In this document: one piece after another, positions 11,744 through 23,599 of the stretch
Numbering within the stretch: position 1 is the stretch's first letter
Layout: each line of letters begins with the position of its first letter
Source of the DNA: Microstegium vimineum
Lineage: Eukaryota > Streptophyta > Magnoliopsida > Poales > Poaceae
Direction of reading: 5' to 3'
DNA: 64,000 nucleotides
Assembly: GCA_022036555.1 (NCBI GenBank)
Contig: CM039139.1
Location: 14,784,319-14,848,318, forward strand
The notes under the pieces: generated by a model
What the model saw: only the letters and a program-made list of their open reading frames with translations
What the model was told of the DNA's origin: nothing
The model's database searches: none
Position numbers and translations under genes: made by a program

Positions 11744-12204
11744 CCAACTGTAGAATCATGAACCCTTGTGTTTAGGCGATTAACGACAATACTAGATCAC
11801 TATGACTAACGTGTCTTTTGCGGAGACAAAGTCATTTATGTTAGGTCATGAGTGATGCATTTTGAATGGGCTTAATGGATATTCATGCCCCCAAGATGGA
11901 ATTTGTTTCGGTTGCAAAGGATGGTGATACAAGTTGAAGACTAGGCTAGTTCTTAGTGCCGTAAGGTTGAGAAGGGCACTAAGTATAGCTAGGGCTTTTG
12001 TTTTTCCTTTGACCGTACTATAAAGGGGGGTATGAGATTAGTAGCTTGACCTAGGAGAGTTTAGGAAAGTGGGTATATGCACACTTGTCACAACTAGTCC
12101 TATAGACCTTGCTTTCAGCCCTTGATAAACCCTAAAAATGGTAGGAGCAATATCCCTTAAGAAACCTCAGCGAAAACGGTTGAAAAAGAGGGAGAAAGAG
12201 GCTC

Positions 12205-12675
12205 CGGACCACTCTGCTTAGTGGGCGTCGGACCATAGGAGAGTGGTCCGACGGTCCCTGACTTAGGCAGATTCCCAGCTCAAGGAGCTCCGGACCACCT
12301 GTCTGGAAAGCACCGGACCATAGGAGAGTGGTCCGGTGGCTTGGTTCAGAGAGACAGAAGGCTCCGGACTAGTCCGACGGTTAGTCCGACGACTAGTCCG
12401 ACGCCTCATGACAGGAGTTTGGGTCTATGCAGAGAGCTCCCTGGCTCCGGACCAGAGCGTCGGACCAGGGCACTGGACCAAGGAGAGTGGTCCGGTGGTG
12501 TGTAAAAGAGAGAAAGTTTTTCACTCAGAGAGCACCGAGGCTACGGACCAGAGCGTCGGACCAGTGCGTCGGACCAAGCAGAGTAGTCCGACGGTGCCTG
12601 AGTTTGAAATCAGAGTGAGCTCCGGACCAGTGTGCATGGTCCGGTGGTATGAGCTCCGGACTAGTCCGGTGGCTT
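12205..12675. promoter_or_regulatory. CCGGACC / GGTCCGACG palindrome array in the 5' LTR
   Basis: About twenty copies of CGGACC or its complement GGTCCG are packed into 470 bp. Many are arranged as inverted pairs such as CCGGACCATAGGAGAGTGG followed by TCCGG, so each pair can fold into a hairpin. Conserved palindromic repeats upstream of the promoter have been described for Sirevirus LTRs. A role in transcription, silencing or replication is inferred, not shown. Confidence 0.7.
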
Positions 12676-12723
12676 CGCAGAGAGAAGAAAAAGTAAAAAA
12701 CAGCTAGTTTTGGAGGTGGGGAC

Positions 12724-12731
12724 TATTTATA
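12724..12731 (+). promoter_or_regulatory. LTR TATA box
   Basis: TATTTATA lies in GGGGACTATTTATAGTTGC just after the palindrome array. The same sequence is kept in all four LTRs of the two elements (for example on the minus strand near 50,155). Transcription would start some 30 bp downstream, which defines the U3/R border. Confidence 0.6.
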
Positions 12732-13440
12732 GTTGCCCCCTTGGTCCTTAGAGGAACTCTTGGCCATTGTTTCAGCTGGTGACACCTTGAGAAATCCTTT
12801 GGAGAGCCAAGAGGCTAGTGAGGGAGAGATTAGAGAGAGATCATCTTGTTCTTCCCTCCTAGAGTGATTAGGAGTGACTTGTGTGCATCCATCCACCTTC
12901 CTAGCCTTGAGTGGGTCAAGTGAAGGTCTTGTGCTTGTTACTCTTGGTGTTCGACAGCACCTAGACGGTTTGGTGGTGTTCGGAGGAAGTGACCGCCGGG
13001 AGATTGTTGGCGGCTCTTCTCCAAGCTCTTGTGATCGGTTGTGGGCGATTCACCAAGCCGGAGTGGCGAAGAATCAGCCCGTAGAGAGCACTCTACCCTT
13101 GCGCGGGTAGAGGGGGAGCGATACCTTGCGAGGTGCTCCAACGAGGACTAGGGCGGTGTGTCGACACCTCGATACCTCGGGAAAAAATCGTTGCGTCGAT
13201 GAGATTCTCTTTTCCCTAGCTCTTTACATTTCCGCATTACTTTCCGTCTTGTTTTTACATTTCCTACTAGAATTGCTTAGGTTGTTTTTCATTCCTATGA
13301 ATTGCTACCGCTTTCTAGTTAGGACACACGGACGGTAGGCACTAGGGGGTGATTGGCATTTGATAGGTTTTTATATTTGCTTTAGAAATTTAAAACAAGC
13401 CCAATTCACCCCCCCTCTTGGGCATCTTGATCCTTTCAAT

Positions 13441-13453
13441 TGGTATCGGAGCC
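13441..13453 (+). other. primer-binding site (initiator tRNA-Met)
   Basis: TGGTATCGGAGCC starts two bases after the 5' LTR. It complements the 3' end of plant initiator tRNA-Met with a single A-to-G difference that still allows G-U pairing. The identical site is present in element 2. Confidence 0.88.
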
Positions 13454-13490
13454 AGGTTGCTCTAAATTAGGCTTCACCGCCTAGAGCAAG

Positions 13491-15880
13491 ATGTCCCATG
13501 GGGATGGACCGCCAACCATGTTCGATGGGGATGACTTTCCTTATTGGAAAGTGCAGATGGAGGCCTACCTTGAGGCCGTGGATGTCGGCGTTCACAAAGC
13601 CGCCACCCAAGGTGGATCGGTGTTCGCCGAGGACCCATACTTCGAGAAGAACAATGCCAAGGCAAAGAATATTCTTTTTCGTGGCATTTGCAAGGATGTG
13701 TTCAACCGTGTGCGGAATTGCAAAACCGCGCATGAGATTTGGACAAACATTTGTGCTCTTCACGAGGGCACTAAGTGTGAAAGAGAGCGTTATCACCTTA
13801 TTATTGCTAAGTTAAATGCTTTCACTATGCTATCTCATGAAAATGCTAATGAAATGTATTCTCGCTTGAATGTGCTTGTAGAGGAGTTGAATGGCCTTGG
13901 ACTCTCTCAAATGACACCGGCCGATGTGGTACGCAAGATACTTTGTGTCCTTCCAATAGACAAGTATAGCCACATCGTCACGGTTCTTCATCAAGGCGAT
14001 CTCTCCGCAACTACACCAACGCAAGTGTTGGGCAAGATCAATTCTCATGAGATGTACATGAAGATCAATGATGGAACTTCATCCTCCTCCAAGAAGAAAG
14101 AGAAGGAGGAGAAGAAGGACTTGGCTCTCAAGGCATCTTCCAAGGAGAAGTGCAAGATTCAATATGTCGTTGAGAGTACAAGTGATGATGATGATGAAGA
14201 CAACATTGCTCTCATGGTGAAGAAGACTGTCAAGATGTTGAAGAGGCTAAACAAGAACGGAGTCAAGTTTGACTCAAAGAAGAAGAAATTCTTCACAAGC
14301 TCTTCAAGGAAGCCAATCTCCCAAATGAAGTGCTACAATTGCGGCACTCTTGGTCATCTAGCCCATGCGTGTCCCGAGGAGAAGAAAGACAAATTCAAGA
14401 ACAACAAGTTCAAGAACTTCAAGAAGAACAAGGGCGGCAATGATGACTCAAGTGATGATAACAAGAAGCAAGACAAGCCATACAAGAAGAAGAACTTCAA
14501 CTTCCACAAGAAGAAGAAGGATGGCAAGGCTTACATTGTGGGTGATTGGCTCACCGACATTGATGATTCAAGTGACTCCTCCGATGATGAGAGTGAAGAA
14601 GAGAAGGTGGCCGCTTTGGTGTTTGGTTCTTCGATTCTACCGCCACCTCCTCCTTCATCGTCGGGCTCATCCTCTACACACCTATGCCTTATGGCTAAAG
14701 GTGACAAGAAGGTACAAAAAGAGGGTGATGGTGATGACCTCTCTAGTGATGATAGTGATGATGAAGAAGCACCTTCCTATGATGAACTAATTAAAATTTG
14801 CAACAAGTATGCTAGCATCATAAGGAAGTACAAGAGTAAAAATGACAAACTTCTTGAAATCAAGGAAAACTTGCATGATAGGCTTGATAACTTGTCTAGT
14901 GCTAATGATGATTTGAAGCTTGAGATTAACTCTCTCACATCTAGCACTAGGGAGCTCAAAGCCTCTCTTAAGCAAGCCAATGAGAAACATGATAAGCTTG
15001 AGAGGTCATCCCAAGAGCTCCTCACAAGGTTTAACTTGCTAAAAATGACTACAACCAAGTGAAAAGTGATCATGGCACTCTAGTGGTAGCAAATGAATTA
15101 CTTACTCAAGATCTTACACATGTTGCTACTAACCCGTGTGCTAAGTGTGCAAGTGCTACCTCTTGTGATATCGAGCTTGATGATGTGGCTCTTGAGCAAA
15201 GTGCAAAGTGCAAGGGCAAGAGAGTTGTAGAAGCCGACAAGTATGATGATTATGTGAAGATGAGTGAAGAGAACTCAAAGCTCAAGGAAGAGCTAATCAA
15301 CCTCAAGCCTAACAAGCCCTTCACCATCAAGCCGGCTCAAGAAGAAGACAAAGATGCTATCACTTTGATCAACTCTCTTCGAGAAGAAATTGCTAAGCTC
15401 AAGAATGACAAGACCAAGCTTACAAGTGGCCTTGAAAAGTTCATCAAGGGCCATAATCTCCAAAGTGAGCTTCTAATGAGTACCGTCATGAAGAATGACA
15501 AGACCGGTATTGGGTACAAGGAGAACCAAGTGATGAAGGCCAAGGTCAAGATTGAAGCCAAGAACTACTACAAGAACAAGTACAATGGCTACAATCAAGA
15601 GAAGCCAAAGCCCAAGCCTAAGAGGTGCTTTGGATGCGGACAAATTGGTCATCTATCATTTCAATGCAAGACTCCACTTCCCAAGACCTTGCCCAAGCAC
15701 ACTAGGCCGTTTGCTCATGATGCTCACTATGTCATCAACAAAGATTCCAAGGGTAGACCATTTGTGGTGTTTCTTGGACCACCAATGAAGAACAAGCCTA
15801 GGGTTCTTTGGGTTGCTAAGGAGTTGGTTAACAAGGCAATGGGGCCCCGCACTAAGGGGGTTCCCAAACAACAAGCTTAA
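13491..15880 (+). pseudogene. gag of element 1, broken by one frameshift
   Basis: Capsid/nucleocapsid polyprotein of a copia element. The N-terminal 200 residues are the copia-type gag core (MFDGDDFPYWKVQMEAYL near the start). A CCHC knuckle, CYNCGTLGHLAHAC, lies near residue 280. Lys/Asp/Ser-rich linkers and a long predicted coiled coil follow, and a second knuckle, CFGCGQIGHLSFQC, lies near 15,630. The reading frame is lost near 15,043, where a one-base deletion relative to element 2 shifts it; the second half continues from 15,059 in another frame to a TAA at 15,878-15,880. Two zinc knuckles and a coiled coil make this gag unusually long. Confidence 0.9.
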
Positions 15881-15901
15881 CTCCAAGTTGCTGGTGTGTA
15901 G

Positions 15902-18900
15902 GTGAACTACAAGACCGGTGGGAGCCATTGGGTAATTGATAGTGGTTGCACTCAACACATGACCGGCGACCCCCGGATGTTCATCACACTTGATGAGGAT
16001 TGTGCAAATCAAGACAAGATTACTTTTGGGGATAATTCAAAGGGCAAAGTTCAAGGCTTAGGCAAAGTGGCTATCTCCCAAGATCAATCAATCTCAAATG
16101 TCTTGCTAGTACAATCATTGAGCTTCAACTTGCTATCGGTTGGTCAACTTTGTGATCTCGGGTTTCATTGTCTCTTCACACCAAATGAGGTGATTGTGAC
16201 CAAGATTGAAGATTCATCAATGATATTCAAAGGGTTCCGGCACAACAACCTCTACTTAGTGGACTTCACTTCCAATGAAGCAAACTTGCAAGCGTGTCTA
16301 TTCTCCAAGAATTCTTTGGGTTGGCTATGGCATAGAAGATTAGCTCATGTGGGCATGTCAACCTTGAAGAAACTTGTCAAGAAGGAAATGGTTAGAGGAA
16401 TCAAGGATGTGGTGTTTGAGAAGGACAAACTTTGTAGTGCATGTCAAGCCGGCAAGCAAGTGGCAAACACTCATCCAACCAAAGCTTTCATGTCAACCTC
16501 AAGAGTCCTAGAGTTGCTACACATGGACCTATTTGGCCCTACCACCTATGCTAGTCTTGGAGGAAATCTCTATTGCTTAGTGGTAGTGGATGACTACTCT
16601 CGGTACACTTGGGTGTTCTTTCTTCAAGACAAGGGAGAGACACAAGGCATCTTCAAGAAGTTTGCTACAAGAGCTCAAAATGAATTTGATGTGAAGATCA
16701 AGAAGATTAGAAGTGACAATGGCACTGAATTTGTGAACACAAAGATTGAAGATTATTGTGATGAACTTGGGATCAAGCATGAGGTGTCCGCCACATATAC
16801 TCCTCAACAAAATGGTGTCGTAGAGAGGAAGAACTGGACGCTCATAACTCTAGCAAGGTCTATGCTTGATGAATACAACACTCCGGAGAAGTTTTGGGCG
16901 GAGGCAATCAACACCGCTTGCTATGTGGCAAACCGTCTCTTCGTCTAAAGGCTATTAAAGAAGACCCCCTATGAGCTTGTCAATGGGAAGAAGCCGGATA
17001 TTTCATTCTTCCGGGTGTTTGGTTGCAAGGTGTACATCTACAAGAAGCGTCAACACTTGGGTAAATTCCAACGGCGATGTGACATTAGTTTCCTTGTTGG
17101 TTATTCACTTAAATCCAAGGCATACTATGTATTTAACAAAGCCACTGGCTTAGTTGAAGAAACATATGACTTGGAATTTGATGAAACTAATGGCTCCCAA
17201 GGAGCGCTTGAGGATATTGATGTAGGTGATGAACCCTTGAGGGAGGCAATGAAGAATATGCCAATTGGTGCTATCAACCCGCAAGAGGTGGAAGAAGTTG
17301 AAGATGAAGCAAATCAAGACCCCACATGCCTCAAGTTGATGAAGGAGATCAAGTGAGGGAAGCTCAAGAAGACACTCACATTCCTCAAGATCAAGCCGAG
17401 GCCGAAGCAAGCAATGTTGAAGCACCGCATCCTCCTCCTCAAGAGACAAATAGAAAATCAACATCCATCCTTCAAGCTCACCCCCATGATCAAATCATAG
17501 GAAGTCCATCAAAGGGAGTAATGACTCGCTCTAGACTTGCATCTTATGTTGAACATCACTCGTTTGTTTCCTTTGTTGAGCCTACTAGTGTAGAAGAAGC
17601 ACTTGCGGATCCGGATTGGGTGAATGCCATGCATGAAGAACTCAACAACTTCACCCGGAACCAAGTATGGACACTTGAAGAGAAGCCAAAGGATGCAAGA
17701 ATCATTGGCACCAAATGGGTGTTTAGGAATAAGCAAGATGATCAAGGCGTGGTTGTGAGGAACAAAGCAAGATTGGTGGCAAAGGGGTTCTCTCAAGTAG
17801 AAGGACTCGATTTTGGAGAGACCTTTGCTCCGGTTGCAAGACTTGAAGCCATCCGTATCCTTTTGGCGTATGCTTCACATCACAAAATGAAACTCTTTCA
17901 AATGGATGTGAAGAGCACCTTCTTAAATGGTTTCATTAATGAACTTGTCTATGTCTCACAACCTCCCGGGTTTGAAGACCCAAACTTGCCTAATCATGTG
18001 TATAGGTTGTCCAAGGCACTCTACGGATTGAAGCAAGCTCCAAGAGCTTGGTATGAGAGGCTAAGGGACTTCCTAATCAAGAAGGATTTCAAGATCGGGA
18101 TCGTCGACACTACACTATTCACCAAGAAGCTTAATGGAGAGATCTTTGTTTGCCAAGTATATATCGATGATATTATATTTGGGTCAACAAACCAAGACCA
18201 TTGCAAGGAGTTTGGTGACTTGATGTCCAAGGAGTTCGAGATGTCAATGATTGGCGAGCTAACCTTCTTCCTCGGCTTTCAAGTGAAGCAAATGAGAGAA
18301 GGGACCTTCATCTCTCAAGAAAAGTACACTTATGATCTACTTAAGAAGTTCAAGATGGAGGATTGCAAGCCAATCAAGACCCCAATGCCAACTAATGGGC
18401 ATCTCGATTTCGATGAGGGAGGTAAACCGATTGACCAAACTCTTTACCGCTCTATGATCGGTAGTTTACTTTACCTCACCGCATCTAGGCCGGATATCAT
18501 GTTTAGTGTGTGTATGTGTGCTAGGTTTCAAGCAAACCCTAAGGAGTCGCATCTTTGTGCGGTTAAAAGAATTCTTAGGTACTTAAGGCACACCCCTAGC
18601 ATGGGTCTTTGGTATCCCAAAGGAGCTCCCTTCCAACTAGTTGGCTATTCTGATTCGGATTATGCCGGGTGCAAGGTTGATAGGAAGAGTACCTCCGGCG
18701 GGTGCCACATGCTAGGAAGATCACTTGTTTCTTGGTCCTCAAAGAAGCAAAACAATGTGGCATTGTCAACCGCTGAGGCGGAATACATTGCCATGGGAGC
18801 AAGTTGTGCACAAATCTTATACATGACCCAAACACTCTTTGATTACAGAGTGTTTTTAAAAGAAGTTCCACTTTTGTGTGATAATGAAAGCGCCGTAAAG

Positions 18901-19119
18901 CCTGCTAACAACCCGGTTCAACACTCTCGCACCAAGCACATTGATATTTGCCATCACTTTCTTAGAGATCATGTGGCTAGGAAAGACATCACACTAGTTG
19001 GAGTTAAGAGCGAAGATCAATTGGCGGATATCTTCACTAAACCACTCGATGAAACAACCTTTTGTAGGTTGAGAAGCGAGTTGAATGTGCTTGATCACTC
19101 TAACTTCACTAAAAGATGA
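15902..19119 (+). pseudogene. pol of element 1 (protease-integrase-RT-RNase H), disrupted
   Basis: Copia-order polyprotein. Protease active site WVIDSGCTQHMTGD lies at the start. The integrase zinc domain (H-x4-H in WHRRLAHVGMS, then CSACQAGK) is followed by the D,D,E core (HMDLFGP, IRSDNGTEF, NGVVERKN). RT carries QMDVKSTFLNG and the catalytic YIDDIIFGS; RNase H carries YSDSDYAG and STAEAEYIAMG. Two lesions are visible: a TAA nonsense codon at 16,946-16,948, where element 2 has a glutamine codon, and a small deletion near 17,319 that shifts the frame before RT. Like element 2, pol is separated from gag by TAA and TAG codons and has no obvious own ATG. Confidence 0.92.
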
Positions 19120-19604
19120 GCTTGTGTGAATCATGCATTCATATGTAATATAACATGTTTAATTTGGTAATGCACATAGGCTTGGCTAACGCGGTTAAGA
19201 TAACCGCCCTCAAAGCGTGTGACAAAGCTTAACCGCGGTTTAAACTTGCAAGCAACCTAGTTTCAAATTCCGTTTTGCATTGCATATGCATAAGTGTTGC
19301 TTCTTCGTTCCTTTTCGGTTAAGTTTATTGGTCATCATTAGGTTCAACACTTAGGAGGAGCAATTCAATGCTCTAGCTTCAGCTAATACCCCTATTGTGC
19401 CCCTAAAGTGACCCTTGGAGCTTTATTGAACTATTTTCTTACGAAAACTAATCCTAGCCTATGGCAAACTAGTTCTAAAATTGAGGGTTTGAGAGATGGT
19501 TCTTATGTTAAGTCCAACAAGTGTTCCTCTTTGCTCTCTTGTGTTGGTACTTGGCTAAGAGAAAAGATTGGAGAGAAAAATAGGAAAATTCAGAGCAATA
19601 TTAA

Positions 19605-19930
19605 GCACCGGACCACCCTCCGGACCACTCTGCTTTGGTCCGACGCAGTGGTCCGACGCCCTGTCCCTCACTGCATAAATCTTTTCTAGCCAAAGAAACC
19701 GTCGGACCAGTGTTCGATGCTCCACCGGACCAATGACAAGTTGTCCGGTGCCTCTGTCAATCCCATCCTTGCACCGTTGGACCAGTCCGGTGCTCCATCG
19801 GACCAGTCCGGAGAGTCGTCCGACGCACTAGTCCGGTGGTCGGCTGCTCACTGTATTTCCTTCTCTGGTACCGTTGGACCACCCGTCGGACCAGCCACCG
19901 GACCAAGCGGAGTGGTCCGACGCTTCGAAA
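19605..19930. repeat. internal copy of the CCGGACC palindrome array
   Basis: Between pol and the third ORF lies a second cluster of CGGACC/GGTCCG palindromes of the same kind as in the LTRs, although this is internal sequence. Element 2 has the same cluster at about 42,965-43,260, so it belongs to the family and is not a local accident. Confidence 0.7.
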
Positions 19931-20964
19931 ATTTGCGGATAACCCCCCGCGAGCGACTCTGTTTCTTCACTGTGTTCCTTCCGCCGTCCGTACAAACCGT
20001 CGTGCCTGCTCCGCCGCAGCTCATCCCAGCTCCTCCGCCGCGCTAACTCCGCCGCCAGTGAGCTCCTCCCTGCGTGGGGCCGCCTCTCCACCTCGCCGTA
20101 GCCACTGCTCCCCCAGTGAAACACCGCCTAGCGCTGCCCTGCACCACCATTTCATCGCCGCCGTCCTCCACCTCGCCGCCGGCGAACTGCTCTGCTCCAC
20201 CACATCCCAGCTCTCCACCGAGCTCGTGCCAGCCCTAGGGTTTCCCCTTTACTCCATTGCCCTGCAAAATCAAAAAGGGCTAGGGTTTGCCCTAACCCTA
20301 GGGTTCGGGGTGTTGTTTCGACGCGTTCGTCCTCGACCGAACTCCTTCGTCATCATCATCTTCGACGTCCTCGTTCGTGACCGTGTTCGCCTTCGTCGTC
20401 GACGTCTTCGCCTCTTCGTCTCGCTAGGGTATGGTTTCAATCGTCGATATCGCGTTTTGTCGAGTCGTTAATTGAGTTATGCCCTAGTTTTATTCCTTGA
20501 ATATCTCTTAAGCAATTCAATCCAATTCACCAAATCTTATTGCCAATTGTAATTCGCAGCTGGTAAATCCCGTTCGGAGAGTGCTTTGGTACTTGAGATT
20601 GCTCTGAATAGCTACGCTTTCTTACCTCAGGTATCAAGTCAGATTTCATTCTATCACTTATCTAGATGCTTGCTTCTATACGGGCTCTTATCTCTAGATT
20701 TTATATATGCTTATATATACCCTGTCTATTCTATCCAGCAACAGTCAGTGGCAGTTAAACTCGGGGCAAAGCTCGCGAGTACGGATTGAGGCAAAGCCTC
20801 AGAGGTTCAGTCCAGTGGCTTGGAGGCCCCTCTGTCAGTTGTGCTCTGTTTGTTGACAGTTGATACTTCTAGAGGGGAGTGGTTCCTACTTTGATCAGTG
20901 GTTCTAACAGTTGGCAGTGGATCTTGTGATTGTCAGTGAGCAGTGGTTCTTTGCTTGATTCAGT
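19931..20964 (+). promoter_or_regulatory. putative leader/promoter of the third ORF
   Basis: This 1-kb stretch reads like a plant promoter plus 5' leader. CT-rich sequence is followed by several telo-box-like motifs (AGGGTTT, AACCCTAGGG near 20,235-20,310). Then comes a plausible leader intron: a donor in CTAGGGTATGGTTTC near 20,428 and acceptors such as TTACCTCAGGTATC near 20,632. The layout is kept in element 2 (about 41,914-42,960, minus strand). It may let the third ORF be expressed from its own or a spliced transcript. This is inference only. Confidence 0.35.
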
Positions 20965-23599
20965 ATGACTCGCAGTACTCGTGCTCGCGCAGCTGGGTCA
21001 GGTGATGATGCTCCTCCACCTCCACGTCCTTCCAGTGATGAGGGCAAGAAGCCCGTTGTTGAGAAAGCAAAGAAGAAGAAGCGAAAGCTCACAGAGGCTG
21101 AGAAAGCTGAGGCAGTGGCCGATGCAGCGGACCGCGCAAAGCGAGGCGGTCGCCGAGGTACCGTGAGACTCGGCACCCCTCCGCGGGATCTTCCCTCTTC
21201 TCCTCCGGCTGGGTCACACACTGAGGATACTCCACAGGAACCAGAGCTTGTCACTGAAGCTCTTGGGACTCCATTGGCACCTAGTTCCTGGGGGCGTTCC
21301 ACACGTTCCCAGTCCGCTCAGTCACCCCAGTCAGCAGCACCGACAACAGCTTCAGCTTCAGTTCACCTCGATCTAAGGAATCTCATAGCAAAGCAGGTGA
21401 AGAAGCTACGGTTTGTTGCTTTGGAGAAGTGGTGCCCGGATCAGAGAGACCCCAGAGCCTCACCAGGATGGCATACACCTCTCATGGAGGACTTCTATAG
21501 AGCAACTCAGCTGACCAGCATTCAGATACAACCACACAGGGTTTGCTCCTTAGAGAGCATCGTTGAGCTAGCTGGTGAGGAGATCCGCCCGTTCCTGACT
21601 TACCTACCGGGACTCGCCGACTTATTCGGGCGTTCCGGTAACTACATAAAGAGATGGGTCAGAGAGTTCTATGCTTCAGTATGGGTGGATCCGGAGCACA
21701 AGTTTGTGCAGTACACGTTCAGAGGCGAGCGATACCGGTTATACTTGACCAGATTCGGAGAGATCTTTCGCCTCCGTCAGTAGGGTGGTGAGCTTGACTT
21801 ACACTATGAGTGCTATCGAGGAGCCTCAGTGCCTCGCAGAGCTCGAGGTGGTCGTACACTGTCAGTGCAGGAGGTGGCTCCCCTCTTCAAGCCACCCTTC
21901 TCAGAGGGCTCCAGGCGTAGCCCAGCAGAGCTCAGACCCACCGTTCATAGGTTGAACGAGGTCCTCCGTCGTACTCTGCTTCCTCGCACGGGTTACAAGG
22001 AAGGCCTGACCAACATGCAACAGCTTCTCCTTCAGGCCCTGGTATCTCAGACACCGTTCGATGTTGCAGATTTTCTTGTGTCAGAGATTGAGGACGTGAT
22101 AACAGATGGCATGAGGGCCCGTCGTCAGTTTCCCTATGCTCATTGGATTTCTTCGATCATTGCTATTGAGCTTGAGGGAGCGAACCCTGGACTTCGCGCT
22201 CTATTGGATCAGTTGCCGACTTCTTTTCCAGCTTATAGAGTCCTGGGGTCGTTTGATAGCCGGTTTGGAAACCGGGTCCTCCGACTTGTCAGAGAGAGGA
22301 CAGCACCAGCTGACAGAGCGAGGTTGATGCTCAGGATGAGGCGATTCGCGGTGTTGAGCAGCAGGAGCTCCATGGACTAGATACTGGAGCTGATGTGACT
22401 CCTGAGGATACTTTAGACAGCTCAAACGCCGATTTCCAGCCAGTTCCACAGATGCCCCCACGGGCTCACGACACTGAGGCTGGCGGCTCTGCCTCTTGCC
22501 ACCGAGACGATGATGCTCAAGCTCCTTGACAGAATGAATGAGAGCAGAGTTCTCTCGTCACTGCAGTTACACAGGTCCAGCAGCGACAGGACGAGATGCA
22601 GTGACAGTCAGAGGAGCGTCACTTTGAGATGCAGCGACAGATGCTCGCTATGCAGCTAGAGTCCCAACGCCTTCAGTTACAGTCACAGCAGCTGCAGCAG
22701 CAGAACATGGCCTTTATGGCCCATATGATGAAGTGGACTGGCGCTCCTCCTCTAGAGTTTCCTGCAGCTCCACAGATACAGATGATGAGCACGTCTCAGC
22801 CCTCACAGTCAGTTGGGCAGCTAGGAGGGCCACAGTTCTCAGTTGGACCCTCAGTTAGCCCCTCAGTGACCCCTGCGAGCTCCGCCGGTCAGTCAGTCAC
22901 TCCCACCCCAGCCATACAGTCCAGTGGACTTCAGGGTGCTGGGTTGACCACCCCGTTTCAGTCACCGGCGACTCAGATGACGCAGTGGTTGGAAACCTTT
23001 GGCCCTACTCAGCAGTTCACCCCTCTCACTACTGGTTTCACTCCACTTACCGCTACGATGGGTGCTACTGCTAGAGATCTGTCAGCGTCCTTCAGTGACA
23101 TTACCGGTCAGCCGTCCCCCACTGGTCCTCAGATAGCAACAGAGGTTGAGGCCGAGCTAGTTGCACCGACAGCCGATCAGCACCGTTCCTCAGTAGCTTC
23201 CTCAGAGGCTACACATGACAGTCGGGCTCCAGCCGTGTCTACTCCACCTATAGCTGCAGTTGCTACCGATGCTACAGTTGTCACCTCTACTCCAGTACAG
23301 CCTGTGCAGTCTCCGGTTCTTCAGACTCCAGTCGAGTCAGTGCCTGACGCACAACCGGACACCGCCGCTCCTAAGGCTCCCACAGAGACACTGGCACCGG
23401 TGCTTGATCCTACGTCTACTCCTTCAGCTACTACTCCAGAGTCGTCGACCGCAGCAGGCCTGTCAGCTACCGACCCCCAGACTGCTTCACTACCAGAGAC
23501 AGATACTCAGGGGAGGATTCAGATGATGAGACATATCTGGCAGCTTTCAGGGTGCTCGACCGATCCACGGCTGCTTCCACTCCGCCTCCAGATGCCTAG
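20965..23599 (+). pseudogene. third ORF (Sirevirus extra/'env-like' position), disrupted
   Basis: A long ORF downstream of pol, at the position of the putative env-like gene in Sireviruses. It opens with a basic KAKKKKRKLTEAEK stretch that resembles a nuclear-localisation signal. A globular region follows (VALEKWCPDQRDPRA, REFYASVWVDPEHKFVQYTF) that looks like the putative plant transposon-associated domain found in many retroelement proteins. Next are a Gln-rich coiled coil (about 22,629-22,730) and a long Pro/Ser/Thr/Gln tail. I see no signal peptide and no transmembrane segment, which argues against a true envelope. Lesions: TAG at 21,781-21,783 (CAG in element 2), a shift near 22,320, further damage near 22,500-22,600, and a one-base shift near 23,510. 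Confidence 0.75.

Larger units (their letters stand above)
11749..13438 (+). repeat. 5' LTR of element 1
   Basis: 1,690 bp, TG...CA ended, ending just before the primer-binding site. Relative to the 3' LTR I count by eye about 15 substitutions plus short homopolymer differences, so the two were identical recently. It contains the CCGGACC palindrome cluster (about 12,205-12,675), then a TATA-like box, then a region rich in short open frames that are not genes. Confidence 0.93.

Noticed and set aside
12336..12707. Open frames in the LTR palindrome arrays, repeated in all LTRs
   Set aside because: They follow from the repetitive CGGACC composition and recur only because the LTRs are copies. No domain or codon signal.
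13830..15073. Minus-strand open frames opposite gag of element 1
   Set aside because: Mirror frames of the gag coding strand; the plus strand carries the zinc knuckles and capsid motifs.
20965..23599. True retroviral envelope gene
   Set aside because: No signal peptide, transmembrane segment or cleavage site seen. Only the position resembles env-like genes.
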